Under the pieces are notes generated by a model. It did no database searches and was not told the DNA's origin. It saw nothing but the letters and a program-made list of their open reading frames with translations. This document shows positions 29,144 through 38,561 of a stretch of DNA of 38,561 nt, piece by piece. Made by a program: the position numbers and the translations under genes. Source of the stretch: an uncultured Actinomycetes bacterium (lineage in GTDB: Bacteria; Actinomycetota; Actinomycetes; S36-B12). How positions within the stretch are numbered: the first letter of the stretch is position 1; each line of letters opens with the position of its first letter. The stretch is from positions 1 to 38,561 of the forward strand of contig CAIXFB010000301.1 in the NCBI GenBank assembly GCA_903918595.1. Direction: 5' to 3'.

Positions 29144-29848
29144 GTGGGAGAGCGGGCTGTAATTCTAGCGGGCGGCCAAGGCCGGCGTCTTGCACCGTAT
29201 ACAGCGATCCTTCCTAAACCTCTCATGCCCGTTTCCGAAGATGAATCCATCATTGAGCATTTGCTTAGGGGTGTTGCATCTGCAGGCATCTCTGAGGTTA
29301 CGATCACGTTGGGTCACTTGGGCCACCTGATAGAGGCGGTGGTGGGGAACGGCAAACGGTTTGGATTGCGAATCGATTACACACGGGAAGACAAACCGCT
29401 TGGAACGGCGGGTCCATTGGCACTCGTGCGCGGGGTCACGGCAGAAGACAGCATTTTAGTTATCAATGGCGATACTTTCACAAATCTTGATTTCCGTGAA
29501 GTCTTGAACAGGCTCAATGAATCTACTGAGGCCGTAATCACTTGCGTTGAGCGGCGTCTTGACTCTAATTATGGTGTTGTTCATTTTGACGAAAGGGGGT
29601 TAATGTCCGCTTACGACGAAAAGCCTTCTTTTGGCTTTGTAGTTAGTACGGGGATTTACGGATTGCGGGGCAGCGCTCTTGATTGTATCCAACCCAATGA
29701 ACGTTTAGATATGCCGGATTTACTCAGGACTTTACGGGCAAGGGGTCGAAGTGTGGTTTGCTTTCTAGCCGAATGTGAATGGAAAGACTTGGGACGCCCA
29801 GCGGATTTCGAGGAACTGCATCAGCAACGATCGACCGAGTCAAGTTAA
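29144..29848 (+). CDS. Sugar-1-phosphate nucleotidyltransferase (GCD1/HddC/RmlA-like)
   Basis: VGERAVILAGGQGRRLAPYTAILPKPLMPVSEDESIIEHLLRG...YTREDKPLGTAGPLALV...VINGDTFTNLDF. ORF track start 29105; GTG 29144 follows a GGGAGG ribosome-binding-like site. Confidence 0.92.
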   Translation: MGERAVILAGGQGRRLAPYTAILPKPLMPVSEDESIIEHLLRGVASAGISEVTITLGHLGHLIEAVVGNGKRFGLRIDYTREDKPLGTAGPLALVRGVTAEDSILVINGDTFTNLDFREVLNRLNESTEAVITCVERRLDSNYGVVHFDERGLMSAYDEKPSFGFVVSTGIYGLRGSALDCIQPNERLDMPDLLRTLRARGRSVVCFLAECEWKDLGRPADFEELHQQRSTESS

Positions 29849-29853
29849 TTTAA

Positions 29854-30702
29854 ATGAGATTGCTCAACTCGGGTCGCGCTTTAATTCTTGGCTCAGGTGG
29901 CTACCTAGGGCAACGTATCTTGGACTCGGGTGGTGACCGATATCAACCGCTATCTGTATCCCGCATTCGCACTCAAAAGGATCTTGTTCGTTTTGCACAA
30001 GAGGTTGAGGATGCCCTCGAGACAAGTCCTGAGGCCGCATTAGTCAATTGTATTGGCGCCCGCATAGGCTCACAAGATGAACTGGAGCTTCTGAACGCGC
30101 TTGTCCCGCAAGCGCTAGTGAAAGTATCGGCCATCCGTGATACTAAATTGATTCACTTGGGATCTGCAGCTGAGACTCTCAAAATCACCGATCAGGCTAA
30201 TCTCGGTACGAATACTCAAGTTAGTGTTTCGTCAAGATACGGTCAATCAAAGAGATCTGGAGCTCAAGCGTGCCTCGCTTATGACAATTCGGCCGTATTA
30301 AGAATCTATAATTTGCATGGACTACCACATCCCCCAAAGAGCGGTTTGCATGAACTATGCAGAAGGGTGAGGGGAGTCTCTGAGGATTGGGAGACCCTGC
30401 CGCTTGTTAATACCACCCGAGATTATGTTCACTGGCGGGAAGTTTCCGCAATGGTTGAGAAATGTTTGAATGGTGAATTGCATGGCCTAGTTGATGTCTG
30501 CTCGGGTTTTGGAGTATCCATGTCTGAAATTGTTGAGGGATTTCAATCGGATATCCGAGAGAAAGTTTCACAGCAACTCGCCGCCGCTGACCTTTTCCAA
30601 TCTTCCATCGGCCCAAATCAACCTGGGCATTCATCATATAAAGATAAGAATGAGTTGCTGGAAGTCCTGCGATCAGAGGTTATTGAATGCGCATCCTCCT
30701 AG
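29854..30702 (+). CDS. NAD-dependent epimerase/dehydratase-like SDR
   Basis: ALILGSGGYLGQRILDSG, LVNCIGARIGSQDELELLNALVPQALVK, SRYGQSKRSGAQACL (YxxxK), VNTTRDYVHWREVSAMVEKCL. Confidence 0.8.
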   Translation: MRLLNSGRALILGSGGYLGQRILDSGGDRYQPLSVSRIRTQKDLVRFAQEVEDALETSPEAALVNCIGARIGSQDELELLNALVPQALVKVSAIRDTKLIHLGSAAETLKITDQANLGTNTQVSVSSRYGQSKRSGAQACLAYDNSAVLRIYNLHGLPHPPKSGLHELCRRVRGVSEDWETLPLVNTTRDYVHWREVSAMVEKCLNGELHGLVDVCSGFGVSMSEIVEGFQSDIREKVSQQLAAADLFQSSIGPNQPGHSSYKDKNELLEVLRSEVIECASS

Positions 30703-31808
30703 TCCACAGCTTTTATCGTCCTGGATTGCCATCAGGCGAAAATTCAGTCGTTATCGACCAAGCGAAACTCCTGAGCGATAGTGGATATGAAGTTGAAGTG
30801 TGGGGACCAACGAGTCCCGATCAAATGAGTCCTAAAAATCAAATCAAACTTGGTTCTCAGATTGCGACAGGTAGAGGCCTAGATCCACTCTCATTTATTG
30901 AAAGTTTCCAACCGGATATGGTGCACGTTCATAACACATTCCCAAATGTTGGCACCCGATGGCTGGCTCGATGTGAAGTTCCTATCGCTATGTCACTTCA
31001 CAACTACCGCACAGTATGTGCAAACGGTGTGCTTACCCGAGACTCACAGCAATGCACCAGCTGCCTAACTGGTTCAACAATCAATGCAGTGATACACAGT
31101 TGTTACAAAGATTCTGTAATTGCCACCGCACCGATTGTTTTTTTTCAGCGACATTTGCGAGCAGCTATTTCGAGGAGTATCGAGACACTTATTTTCACCT
31201 CGGAAATCTCACGGGAAATTCTGAGCCCACATCTCTCGTTCACGAATTCAATTGTGCTTCCAAATTATGTGGCGGAAGTGCAAGCAAAAGTAGAGTGTGT
31301 TCCTGCGCACACGACTGAACCTTATTACGTCGTCGTAAGTCGATTAACCCCGGAAAAGGGAGTGAAGCAACTGCTTGATATTTGGCCTCGCGAGAGGAAA
31401 CTGTTTGTCATCGGAGATGGACCTCAACGGACCGAGCTCGAACGGATTTCCGCTCAGTCCAATGTGCATTTTTTGGGATACGTCCATTCTGAAATCCGAG
31501 ACGCATTACTTAGTCAGGCACGAGCGCTCATTCTTCCTAGTGTCACATTGGAGGCTGATCCAGTTGTTGTGGCACAAGCCTTGAGCGCTGGTACGCCATG
31601 CATCGTGAATCAGTTCACCGCGACAGCGAGCTTGGCCAACGAGTCCCCTGCAATTCGTGTTTACCAAGACTCCAATTCATTGGCTAAAGTGATCGCAGAC
31701 CTAACGTCATGTGATGTAAGGCATTCTGCTCGCATACTCTATGAAGATAGATGGTCTGCGAAGTCATGGCTATGCACGTATGAGGCGAGTGTTTTGCATC
31801 GTAAGTAG
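30687..31808 (+). CDS. GT4-family glycosyltransferase
   Basis: MRILLVHSFYRPGLPSGENSVVIDQAKLLSDSGYEVEVWG...MVHVHNTFPNVG...YVVVSRLTPEKGVKQLLDIWP...ALILPSVTLEADPVVVAQALSAGTPCIV. Confidence 0.92.
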   Translation: MRILLVHSFYRPGLPSGENSVVIDQAKLLSDSGYEVEVWGPTSPDQMSPKNQIKLGSQIATGRGLDPLSFIESFQPDMVHVHNTFPNVGTRWLARCEVPIAMSLHNYRTVCANGVLTRDSQQCTSCLTGSTINAVIHSCYKDSVIATAPIVFFQRHLRAAISRSIETLIFTSEISREILSPHLSFTNSIVLPNYVAEVQAKVECVPAHTTEPYYVVVSRLTPEKGVKQLLDIWPRERKLFVIGDGPQRTELERISAQSNVHFLGYVHSEIRDALLSQARALILPSVTLEADPVVVAQALSAGTPCIVNQFTATASLANESPAIRVYQDSNSLAKVIADLTSCDVRHSARILYEDRWSAKSWLCTYEASVLHRK

Positions 31809-31865
31809 TTAAAGAAACTAGCAGGTCACCCCGTTGATCTACAGCGCAACGTCTATCATCATCCC

Positions 31866-33266
31866 ATGGCAGTGAACAAATTGGCAAGATCGTGGGCGTT
31901 CACTGCTGTTGGAATGGTAGCTCTATTTGTTGCGCTTACATTTTCATTTTTGACAAATGGATTTGCTGTCGCGCCTTGGAATGAGTGGGCTGCGTGGGAG
32001 CGGGGTTCAGAGGCAATGGTCATGAAAAGAATAGAAGTGGATCTTGTTAACCGAGATTCCTCGGTGTTGGGACTGGCGGCATACGCCGGCGATGACTTTA
32101 GTGTCTACGACAGACTCTCCTCGGAAGGCCTTTTAACTCTTGAATCCACAGCTCCTAATGAATTCATCGCCTATGAAAGTGAGGTCGGTGGTCAAGCGTA
32201 CTTTTGGTCAGTCATCTGGCGTGATTTTGGATGTTCATCGATCAGTTGTTTACGTGCAGTCGGCTCTGCCCTGACGGCTGCTTCAGTTATTGCCATGTTT
32301 TTCGTGCTTAGCCAAGTCGGATCCAAAGGGCTAGGTTGGGCGTGGCTCATTTCCACAGGTTTTTCTCCGTGGATTGCATTTGCTGCAAGAAACCTTTTTT
32401 GGTCTCCATGGTTGTATTTTCTACCCGCAATCGCAGCCCTCGGCGTTGTGGTCGCTCGATCATCGCGTTGGCGTTGGATCGCATTAGGCGGTGTATTTTT
32501 AGCATTCGTAGTCAAATACTTGGGAACGGGTTATCACGAATTTACTGCATTCACCATGCTCGCAGCAGCTATGCCAATTATTGCCATCATCTTTCGAAGC
32601 AGATTCATGGGGAATCGAAGCTATCAATTGGCTAATTCGATACTCATCCTCGCAAGTTCAGCTCTAGCATTCGCCTTAGTGCTGTCTTTCCATGCGGTCC
32701 TCTTGACTGGAAGTATCATCACGGGACTTCAGCGAATATGGTCCAACACCATTGTCCGAAGAACTCATGGAGGCCTAGGTGAGAGCGATCCAATCTATTC
32801 AGATTCATTGAATTCGAGTCCCCTTGATGTTGTTTGGAAATATGTGTGGAAGGACTGGTCTACGGATCTTCTGAGCTTTTCCATTGACAAAAACGGGAGT
32901 GTCATCTCAATCAGTCTTGGTAGCGCTGCGTTCATCCTCCTGATTTTTGCAAGTTGTGTGATTGTTATCCTGCGATTAGCAGTTGGCGATCAGCTGTGGC
33001 GTAGAGACGCCACGCTCCTTGCAATGGGATTCCTGATCCCGGTGGTCTGGTTCATATCCGCAAAGGGATATTCCTACCTTCACACATTCATTCTCTTTTT
33101 TCTTTGGTATTTCCTCTTTGTTCCGGTGCTTTTGTTCGTTGTTGGATCATTTGCCTGGGGATACCGCTATGTTCTGGGAATCAAAGCCCCGATCCCTGTT
33201 TCTTCAGCCACCAAGAGCTTGGAAGGCTCCGCAAATAACATTGTGAGCAATGAGGCAAATGGATAG
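31866..33266 (+). CDS. Multi-TM membrane protein, possibly GT-C-like
   Basis: About 466 aa, TM1, then a long polar loop (WNEWAAWERGSEAM...YESEVGGQAYFWSVIWRDF), then multiple TMs. No catalytic motif confirmed. Confidence 0.65.
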   Translation: MAVNKLARSWAFTAVGMVALFVALTFSFLTNGFAVAPWNEWAAWERGSEAMVMKRIEVDLVNRDSSVLGLAAYAGDDFSVYDRLSSEGLLTLESTAPNEFIAYESEVGGQAYFWSVIWRDFGCSSISCLRAVGSALTAASVIAMFFVLSQVGSKGLGWAWLISTGFSPWIAFAARNLFWSPWLYFLPAIAALGVVVARSSRWRWIALGGVFLAFVVKYLGTGYHEFTAFTMLAAAMPIIAIIFRSRFMGNRSYQLANSILILASSALAFALVLSFHAVLLTGSIITGLQRIWSNTIVRRTHGGLGESDPIYSDSLNSSPLDVVWKYVWKDWSTDLLSFSIDKNGSVISISLGSAAFILLIFASCVIVILRLAVGDQLWRRDATLLAMGFLIPVVWFISAKGYSYLHTFILFFLWYFLFVPVLLFVVGSFAWGYRYVLGIKAPIPVSSATKSLEGSANNIVSNEANG

Positions 33267-34038
33267 GCGGGATCTTTACTCAAAACAAACATGGGTTGTG
33301 ATGCCAGCTTTTAACGCTGCCAAAACCATTATTGCGACTTATGAAGATCTCCCTCGCGAACTTCAAGATCAAGTCATTGTTGTTGATGATTCATCCAAAG
33401 ATGAAACTGCAGTGATCGCTGAATCAATGGGCTTGATCGTAATTCGCCACAAAGAGAACCGCGGTTACGGGGGAAACCAAAAGACCTGTTATAAGACAGC
33501 GCTTGAGCGCGGAGCTGAATATGTGGTCATGGTCCATCCGGATTTTCAATATGACGCGCGAATGGCATCTGTGATGGTAGAAATCATTGCACTAGGGAAC
33601 TGCGATGTGGTTTTGGGGAATCGAATAAGAACCCGAAAAGAAGCTAGAGAAGGTGGAATGCCTCTATGGAAGTACCTGGCCAATCGATCTTCCACATTAG
33701 TTGAGAATCTGATCTTAGGTCAATCAATTGGAGACTTTCATTCGGGAATGCGAGCATACTCACGAAGAGTTCTGGAGACACTGCCGCTCGAATACAACTC
33801 AGACGATTTTGCCTTCGATCAGGAATTCCTAGTGCAAGCAGTTGCAGCGGGTTTTCGAATCGGCGATGTGCCAGTACCAGTTAGGTACATGTCGGAAGCT
33901 TCGTCAATCAGCTTCCAAAGGAGCATGACATATGCGTGGGGCGGCCTGAGCGTCGTGGGCGCGTTTCTTTTACACAGGGCTGGTCTGCGTAAGGATCGAC
34001 GTTTTATTTTTCGTGGAGAGGAGGACCTTAGTGGTTAG
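33250..34038 (+). CDS. GT2 / DPM1-like glycosyltransferase
   Basis: TWVVMPAFNAAKTIIATYEDLP...QVIVVDDSSKDETAVIAE...HKENRGYGGNQKTCYKTALERGAEYVVMVHPDFQYD. Confidence 0.93.
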   Translation: MRQMDRRDLYSKQTWVVMPAFNAAKTIIATYEDLPRELQDQVIVVDDSSKDETAVIAESMGLIVIRHKENRGYGGNQKTCYKTALERGAEYVVMVHPDFQYDARMASVMVEIIALGNCDVVLGNRIRTRKEAREGGMPLWKYLANRSSTLVENLILGQSIGDFHSGMRAYSRRVLETLPLEYNSDDFAFDQEFLVQAVAAGFRIGDVPVPVRYMSEASSISFQRSMTYAWGGLSVVGAFLLHRAGLRKDRRFIFRGEEDLSG

Positions 34039-34711
34039 GTATGAAGTCAAGGGTCACAAGTTTTCCAGCCATTCTGTGGTTCTTCAGGAGGTGGGCGAGG
34101 GAGGTGGGAGAAAATTGCTCGATGTTGGCTGCGCTGATGGTCAAATGTCAGAGCGCTTTGCGGATCAAGGGTGGAACGTGTTCGGGATAGAGCCTCACTC
34201 GACAGATGCTGTTCGAGCTCGTGAGCGAGGGATAGCTGTAATGCAGTTGTCTCTAGAAGAAGCACTAGACGAGTTGGGTGGGAAATTCTCCGCCATAATC
34301 CTTGCAGATGTGTTGGAGCATTTTTCGGACCCTTGGACCCAACTTGAACGTCTTACTCAGCTTCTAGAGCCTGATGGTTTGGTAATCATTTCGATCCCGA
34401 ACATCGCACATTTGGTTCCCCGCGCTCGACTGCTCGCAGGTAAATTCGAGTATGAAGAACGAGGCATCATGGACCGCACTCACTTACGTTTTTTCACCCG
34501 AGGTTCGGCTCTGACTATGGTTACAGAGAGCGGATTAGATTGTGTAAAACTGATTGTTACTCCGACTCCTCTGGAGTTAGTGTTTCCAAAAATCCTCAAT
34601 AGTCCGCTTGGTCGCCGTACATTGTCGATAAATGCCAGATTATCGAGGGCTGCTCCCAAGTTATTCGGGTATCAATTCGTCATGGTGTGCCGATCAAAAA
34701 ACTATGAATAA
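34031..34711 (+). CDS. Class I SAM-dependent methyltransferase (Methyltransf_23-like)
   Basis: KLLDVGCADGQMSERFADQGWNVFGIEP...FSAIILADVLEHFSDPWTQLERLTQLLEPDGLVIISIPNIAH. ORF track start 34013; GTG 34031 is preceded by GAGAGGAGG. Confidence 0.9.
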   Translation: MVRYEVKGHKFSSHSVVLQEVGEGGGRKLLDVGCADGQMSERFADQGWNVFGIEPHSTDAVRARERGIAVMQLSLEEALDELGGKFSAIILADVLEHFSDPWTQLERLTQLLEPDGLVIISIPNIAHLVPRARLLAGKFEYEERGIMDRTHLRFFTRGSALTMVTESGLDCVKLIVTPTPLELVFPKILNSPLGRRTLSINARLSRAAPKLFGYQFVMVCRSKNYE

Positions 34712-34812
34712 ACTTTCAAAGGATATTGAGCCAAGTTTTGTGTTGACGTTAGCAAGAATTAACAAGGCCTGTTCCAACCCACAGTATTGGCACGGTTAAA
34801 GGAGCTGATGGA

Positions 34813-35952
34813 TTGAGTCGACTAATGATTGTGCAACCGTATATCCCTGCTTACAGGGTTTCCTTTTTCCAGGGTTTGCGCGAGGAACTTGCTAATTCTG
34901 GTATCGATTTGAAAATAGTAGCCGCAAGGCCCACGGGCGCAGCAAAAGCACGGAAGGATGAAGCCGGATCGAGAGTCGTTGATGGTTACCTTACTCAACG
35001 GTCGGCCACTTTTGCGGGTAAATCTACGAGTCTCCGGTTTATTGGTAACTCCATACGTCACTATCGTCCCAACCTCATTATTGTCGAGCAAGCGGTGAAA
35101 AATCTGGAGATCTATCCGCTGATGGTCAGGCATCGCCTTGGAAAGTCAGCTCCTATTGGCATGTGGGGTCAAGGAAAGACTTTCTCATCGCAACAGCACA
35201 GGGTTATTAGTGCTGCGAAGGACTGGATCACAGTACATAATGACTGGTTCTTTGCGTACACTGAGGAAGGCGCGAACTACCTAGTTAGTCGTGGATATGA
35301 CACGAAGCGCATTACAGTTCTTCAAAACACAATTGATACCCGAGAACTTCTAGCAGATCTGCGCGAAGTTGGTGACGAAGAAGTTCAAGCTTTCCATCAT
35401 CGCCACCAATTAGTCAAAGGTAAAACAGCAATATTCATAGGCGCTGTCGACCCGTCAAAAGGTATTGAATTTTTACTTGAGTCGGCACGAATAGTGCAAA
35501 GGGAGATCCCTGAATTCAAATTGCTAATCGTTGGAAATGGCGTAAGTACTGACTTGGTCCGGCAGGCTGAGTCTGCCGGCGATCCGATTATTTATTTGGG
35601 AAGGCTCGAAGGAAGCTTGAAGGCTCTTGCCCTTCGTGCCTCTGATTTTATGATGATTCCGCAGTGGGTTGGCCTAGTTGCAGTGGACTCTCTAGTGGCG
35701 GGGTGTCCGATTGTCACTTCGGACCATCCAACGCACTCGCCAGAATTCAGTTATTTAGAAAACCGCCGTAATTCAATCGTTGTTCCGCATGATGATGTGG
35801 CATATTCAGGTGCCGTGATTGCACTCATCAGGGACCCTTCAATGTTGCTAACTTTGCAGGATAGGGCCGCTCTTGATTCCGCAAATTTCACTATGGAACA
35901 GATGATTGACAATTTCGCGAGTGGGGTGCGAAACTGGCTCTCTTCAAAATGA
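34813..35952 (+). CDS. GT4-family glycosyltransferase
   Basis: MIVQPYIPAYRVSFFQGLREEL...AIFIGAVDPSKGIEFLLESARIV...LLIVGNG...DFMMIPQWVGLVAVDSLVAGCPIVTSDHPTHSPEF. Confidence 0.9.
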   Translation: MSRLMIVQPYIPAYRVSFFQGLREELANSGIDLKIVAARPTGAAKARKDEAGSRVVDGYLTQRSATFAGKSTSLRFIGNSIRHYRPNLIIVEQAVKNLEIYPLMVRHRLGKSAPIGMWGQGKTFSSQQHRVISAAKDWITVHNDWFFAYTEEGANYLVSRGYDTKRITVLQNTIDTRELLADLREVGDEEVQAFHHRHQLVKGKTAIFIGAVDPSKGIEFLLESARIVQREIPEFKLLIVGNGVSTDLVRQAESAGDPIIYLGRLEGSLKALALRASDFMMIPQWVGLVAVDSLVAGCPIVTSDHPTHSPEFSYLENRRNSIVVPHDDVAYSGAVIALIRDPSMLLTLQDRAALDSANFTMEQMIDNFASGVRNWLSSK

Positions 35953-35994
35953 ATTGCTGCAGAGACTGTTAGGTGCTTTAGATATGCTTAAGTT

Positions 35995-36672
35995 ATGAGC
36001 ACGTCATTACGTTCAACTATCAGTATGGTTCTCACGCGGTTGAATCAACCAATCGGAAGATATAAGTTCAAGAAGGCACTAGAAAAGGCGCAGGAACCGC
36101 TTCGCATCGAGATAGGCGCATGGACTACCCGCCGTGAGGGCTGGATTTCTACGGATGTGCATTGGCGCAGTCAGACATATCTTGACGCCACTCGTAAATG
36201 GCCGGTCGCTGACAACTCAGTCGATTACATATATGCCGATAACGTGGTAGAGCACCTCACACTCGAACAAAATCGTTTCTTTTTTGAAGAGTCGCAGAGG
36301 GTTTTGAGACCTGATGGCCGTATTCGCTTAGTCACTCCTGACATAAGTGCGCTAGCGAGGCTTTACCTAGCTAGTCCTGAGGATGCAAGGCCTCTTCGAG
36401 ATGAACTATTACGGGAAGGCTATTCAATTCACCATCAAGTAGATCTACTGCGTTTTGCTTTTCAAGATGATGGTCATCATGAGGGCTATCTCTGGGATTT
36501 AGGCTCTCTTTCGGATGAATTGCTGCGTGCTGGACTCACTGGAGTGAGTGTCCATGAAGCAGGCTCGAGCCTTTATCAAGAGCTTAGTGGGCTGGAGGCT
36601 AGAGTTGGGACTCCGGTAGCAAACATATGCATAGTCGTCGAAGCCATGAAGCCACCTTCGATTTTGAAGTAG
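35995..36672 (+). CDS. SAM-dependent methyltransferase-like protein
   Basis: RIEIGAWTTRREGWISTDV...WPVADNSVDYIYADNVVEHLTLEQNRFFFEESQRVLRPDGRIRLVTPDI. Confidence 0.85.
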   Translation: MSTSLRSTISMVLTRLNQPIGRYKFKKALEKAQEPLRIEIGAWTTRREGWISTDVHWRSQTYLDATRKWPVADNSVDYIYADNVVEHLTLEQNRFFFEESQRVLRPDGRIRLVTPDISALARLYLASPEDARPLRDELLREGYSIHHQVDLLRFAFQDDGHHEGYLWDLGSLSDELLRAGLTGVSVHEAGSSLYQELSGLEARVGTPVANICIVVEAMKPPSILK

Positions 36673-36885
36673 TATTTTTTGCACTTCAGATTTTTTAGGT
36701 TCAGGATTATTTCCTGCGCTTTGAGCCCCTTGATTTGACAAGTGTCAGCTGCCGCTCGCGTAAGAAATCCATAGCCATTCTTTTCTTTGGCCGGATTACG
36801 ATTAATGGCACCGAACCTCAAAAGATCCCCATGGCTGTTACTTCTCAACCAGGGCGCGTAGACCTCATCGACATTTCATTTATCA

Positions 36886-38298
36886 TCATCCGAGTTCTAC
36901 CAGTACGACCTGGCTCCTTTCGCAAATGATTTGCTTGGGGATTTGTTCGGGCAAAGAGCTACCGCGCAAGAGAATCAAATGGGTTGTGTTTACATCCCGC
37001 TCGCCTCTTGAAAGAGTGGAATCTAAGTGGACGATGCCAGACCATTCAGGATTATTGATCCGGGTGTTTTCCGCAATCCTGATTGGACCTTCTTCGGAAC
37101 TAGTGACGTACAACCAATTGCCAAGGATTTCAGTTTGGCTGTTGGGAACTTGAGCCAGACATTCACTCGCATGAAGCATTAATGAATTCGTATTCAAAAC
37201 AAAAGTGAGGCTCGCTTTTAGTATCCAGACGGCGATTAAAACTGGAACTATGAACCCGATTGCCAGAGTTCGTAAGCGTATATTTTGTGGATTTGTCAAA
37301 ACACTTGCAATTAGAAGTCCGAGAAGAAATGAAATTGGACCCATGTAGTAGGCCGTGAACCCCCAGGGGATCATTTGAACGTAATACCCGATTGCCGCGA
37401 ATGCGAAAATAGGGAAGTCCTTGCCCCGGGCTATTGGGGTTTGAGTCACCAGCAGCCACCACAAGGCTGCAATCAAGATTGCTCCATTGACTGGTTCCAA
37501 GATGCTAGATGCCCGGTTCCAAAATTCAGGGTCAAAAACATTAATGTCGTACCGTCCGGCATATGTGCCACTTCTAGACCACAAGAAATTTATGAGGAGG
37601 GTGGCTGCTCCTAGCCCAGCGCTGCTTAACGCGAGTTTACGTCTACCCTCTGTCCAGAGGACGATTGAATAGCCAAAAAGTATCCAGAGGAAGGGTCCCT
37701 TGAACCAAGCAGCAAGAAGCCAGAAAACTAGCCGAGATATTCGACCGTTGACCATAAGGCCCAAGGAGATGAGGGTTATACCGCCAACTTCTTGAATGGA
37801 GAGTAAAAGTAGCCCCTGATACAGAGTGCCTGCAGATATGAGGAGGATGATAAATATCATTCCAAGAAGGGGAAGTCTGGCTCCGTTGCGACGGAAATAC
37901 ACGAGTGGCCCGAGAATAATGCTGATCACCATGATTAATCGAATGAGGTGCGCAAGGTCAACAGGTAGTCCGTAAAGGAGAGGTGGGTACACCCAAGCTA
38001 AGGGACGGAAGACGCCACCCGCGAGGTCTCCTGATGCAAGTTCATTAATGCGCACGAGGATTCCCCGAATTACGCCTTGAGACTCAAAGAGGTCCTTCAT
38101 GGCAAGTACTTGACCGGGATCATCAACAGGTGACCATTGCCAGGGAATGCGCATCCAAAATATCATCAAGAAAATTGAAACTGCTCCCACGGAAATCCAG
38201 AAGAGCCGACCGCCTACTAACTTTTCCGAATTATGGGAATGGTTAGAGGTATTCACTAAATGTCCTATCGAATTGGAGAGCAGTGAATCGAACCACAA
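36886..38298 (-). CDS. Multi-TM membrane protein of unknown function
   Basis: 470 aa, about 10 hydrophobic segments (ISVGAVSIFLMIFWMRIPW..., LLGMIFIILLISAGTLYQGLLLL...), then a soluble C-terminal region. Confidence 0.7.
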   Translation of the reverse strand: MWFDSLLSNSIGHLVNTSNHSHNSEKLVGGRLFWISVGAVSIFLMIFWMRIPWQWSPVDDPGQVLAMKDLFESQGVIRGILVRINELASGDLAGGVFRPLAWVYPPLLYGLPVDLAHLIRLIMVISIILGPLVYFRRNGARLPLLGMIFIILLISAGTLYQGLLLLSIQEVGGITLISLGLMVNGRISRLVFWLLAAWFKGPFLWILFGYSIVLWTEGRRKLALSSAGLGAATLLINFLWSRSGTYAGRYDINVFDPEFWNRASSILEPVNGAILIAALWWLLVTQTPIARGKDFPIFAFAAIGYYVQMIPWGFTAYYMGPISFLLGLLIASVLTNPQNIRLRTLAIGFIVPVLIAVWILKASLTFVLNTNSLMLHASECLAQVPNSQTEILGNWLYVTSSEEGPIRIAENTRINNPEWSGIVHLDSTLSRGERDVNTTHLILLRGSSLPEQIPKQIICERSQVVLVELG

Positions 38299-38393
38299 TA
38301 GATTGAGAGTGTACCTGACATGACTCCTTGTGGCGGGTTCACCTGATTTGAGAGTCTCAGTTCACCCATTTAGGTTGGGAAGGCTCGGTTGTT

Positions 38394-38561
38394 ATGGCTT
38401 GTCGAAGAAATCAATCGCCAGCGGAGACTGTCCAGCTTTTACAGCGCTTTGATGAGGTTCTGGATCAAGGTGTCAAGGTATAGCGCGCATGCAGGGAAAT
38501 CGACGCTAGTGCCCCGCGTACTACAAGTGGCGGAGACGCTACGACGGGATGAGTATGAACC
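38394..38561 (+). mobile_element. IS3-family orfA remnant, truncated by window end
   Basis: MACRRNQSPAETVQLLQRFDEVLDQGVKV*RACREIDASAP then, in another frame, YYKWRRRYDGMSMN. Internal TAG 38481-38483 and an apparent 1-base deletion. Confidence 0.7.

Noticed and set aside
1-38561. CRISPR arrays, tRNA or rRNA genes, tandem repeats
   Set aside because: No regularly spaced repeats or recognisable RNA genes were seen by eye; a tRNAscan/CRISPR search would be needed to exclude them fully.

Overview
The window is a mosaic polysaccharide (capsule/EPS/O-antigen-like) biosynthesis island. Protein style suggests an actinobacterium, but that is inference. It holds about 22 apparently intact CDSs: one WcaJ/CpsE-type initiating sugar-phosphate transferase, an O-antigen ligase/polymerase-like protein, two paralogous PglK/MsbA-like ABC exporters, several multi-TM proteins, about six GT2/GT4-type glycosyltransferases plus one GT11 and one GT10 fucosyltransferase-family protein, an Fcl-like SDR next to a DegT-fold protein whose PLP lysine is replaced by histidine, a CapD/AsnB/nucleotidyltransferase/SDR sugar cassette, and several SAM methyltransferases. 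A second layer is gene decay. There are three IS3-family remnants. Several glycan genes carry in-frame nonsense codons, lost starts or single-base frameshifts, mainly at 6.0-9.0 kb and 18.7-24.3 kb. The best biological hypothesis is a colitose-type (3,6-dideoxy sugar) or fucose-like capping module: GT11 + Fcl/ColC-like + His-substituted ColD-like, with a GT10 transferase further along. No rRNA, tRNA or CRISPR array was recognised. All family calls come from reading motifs by eye; no database search was run.
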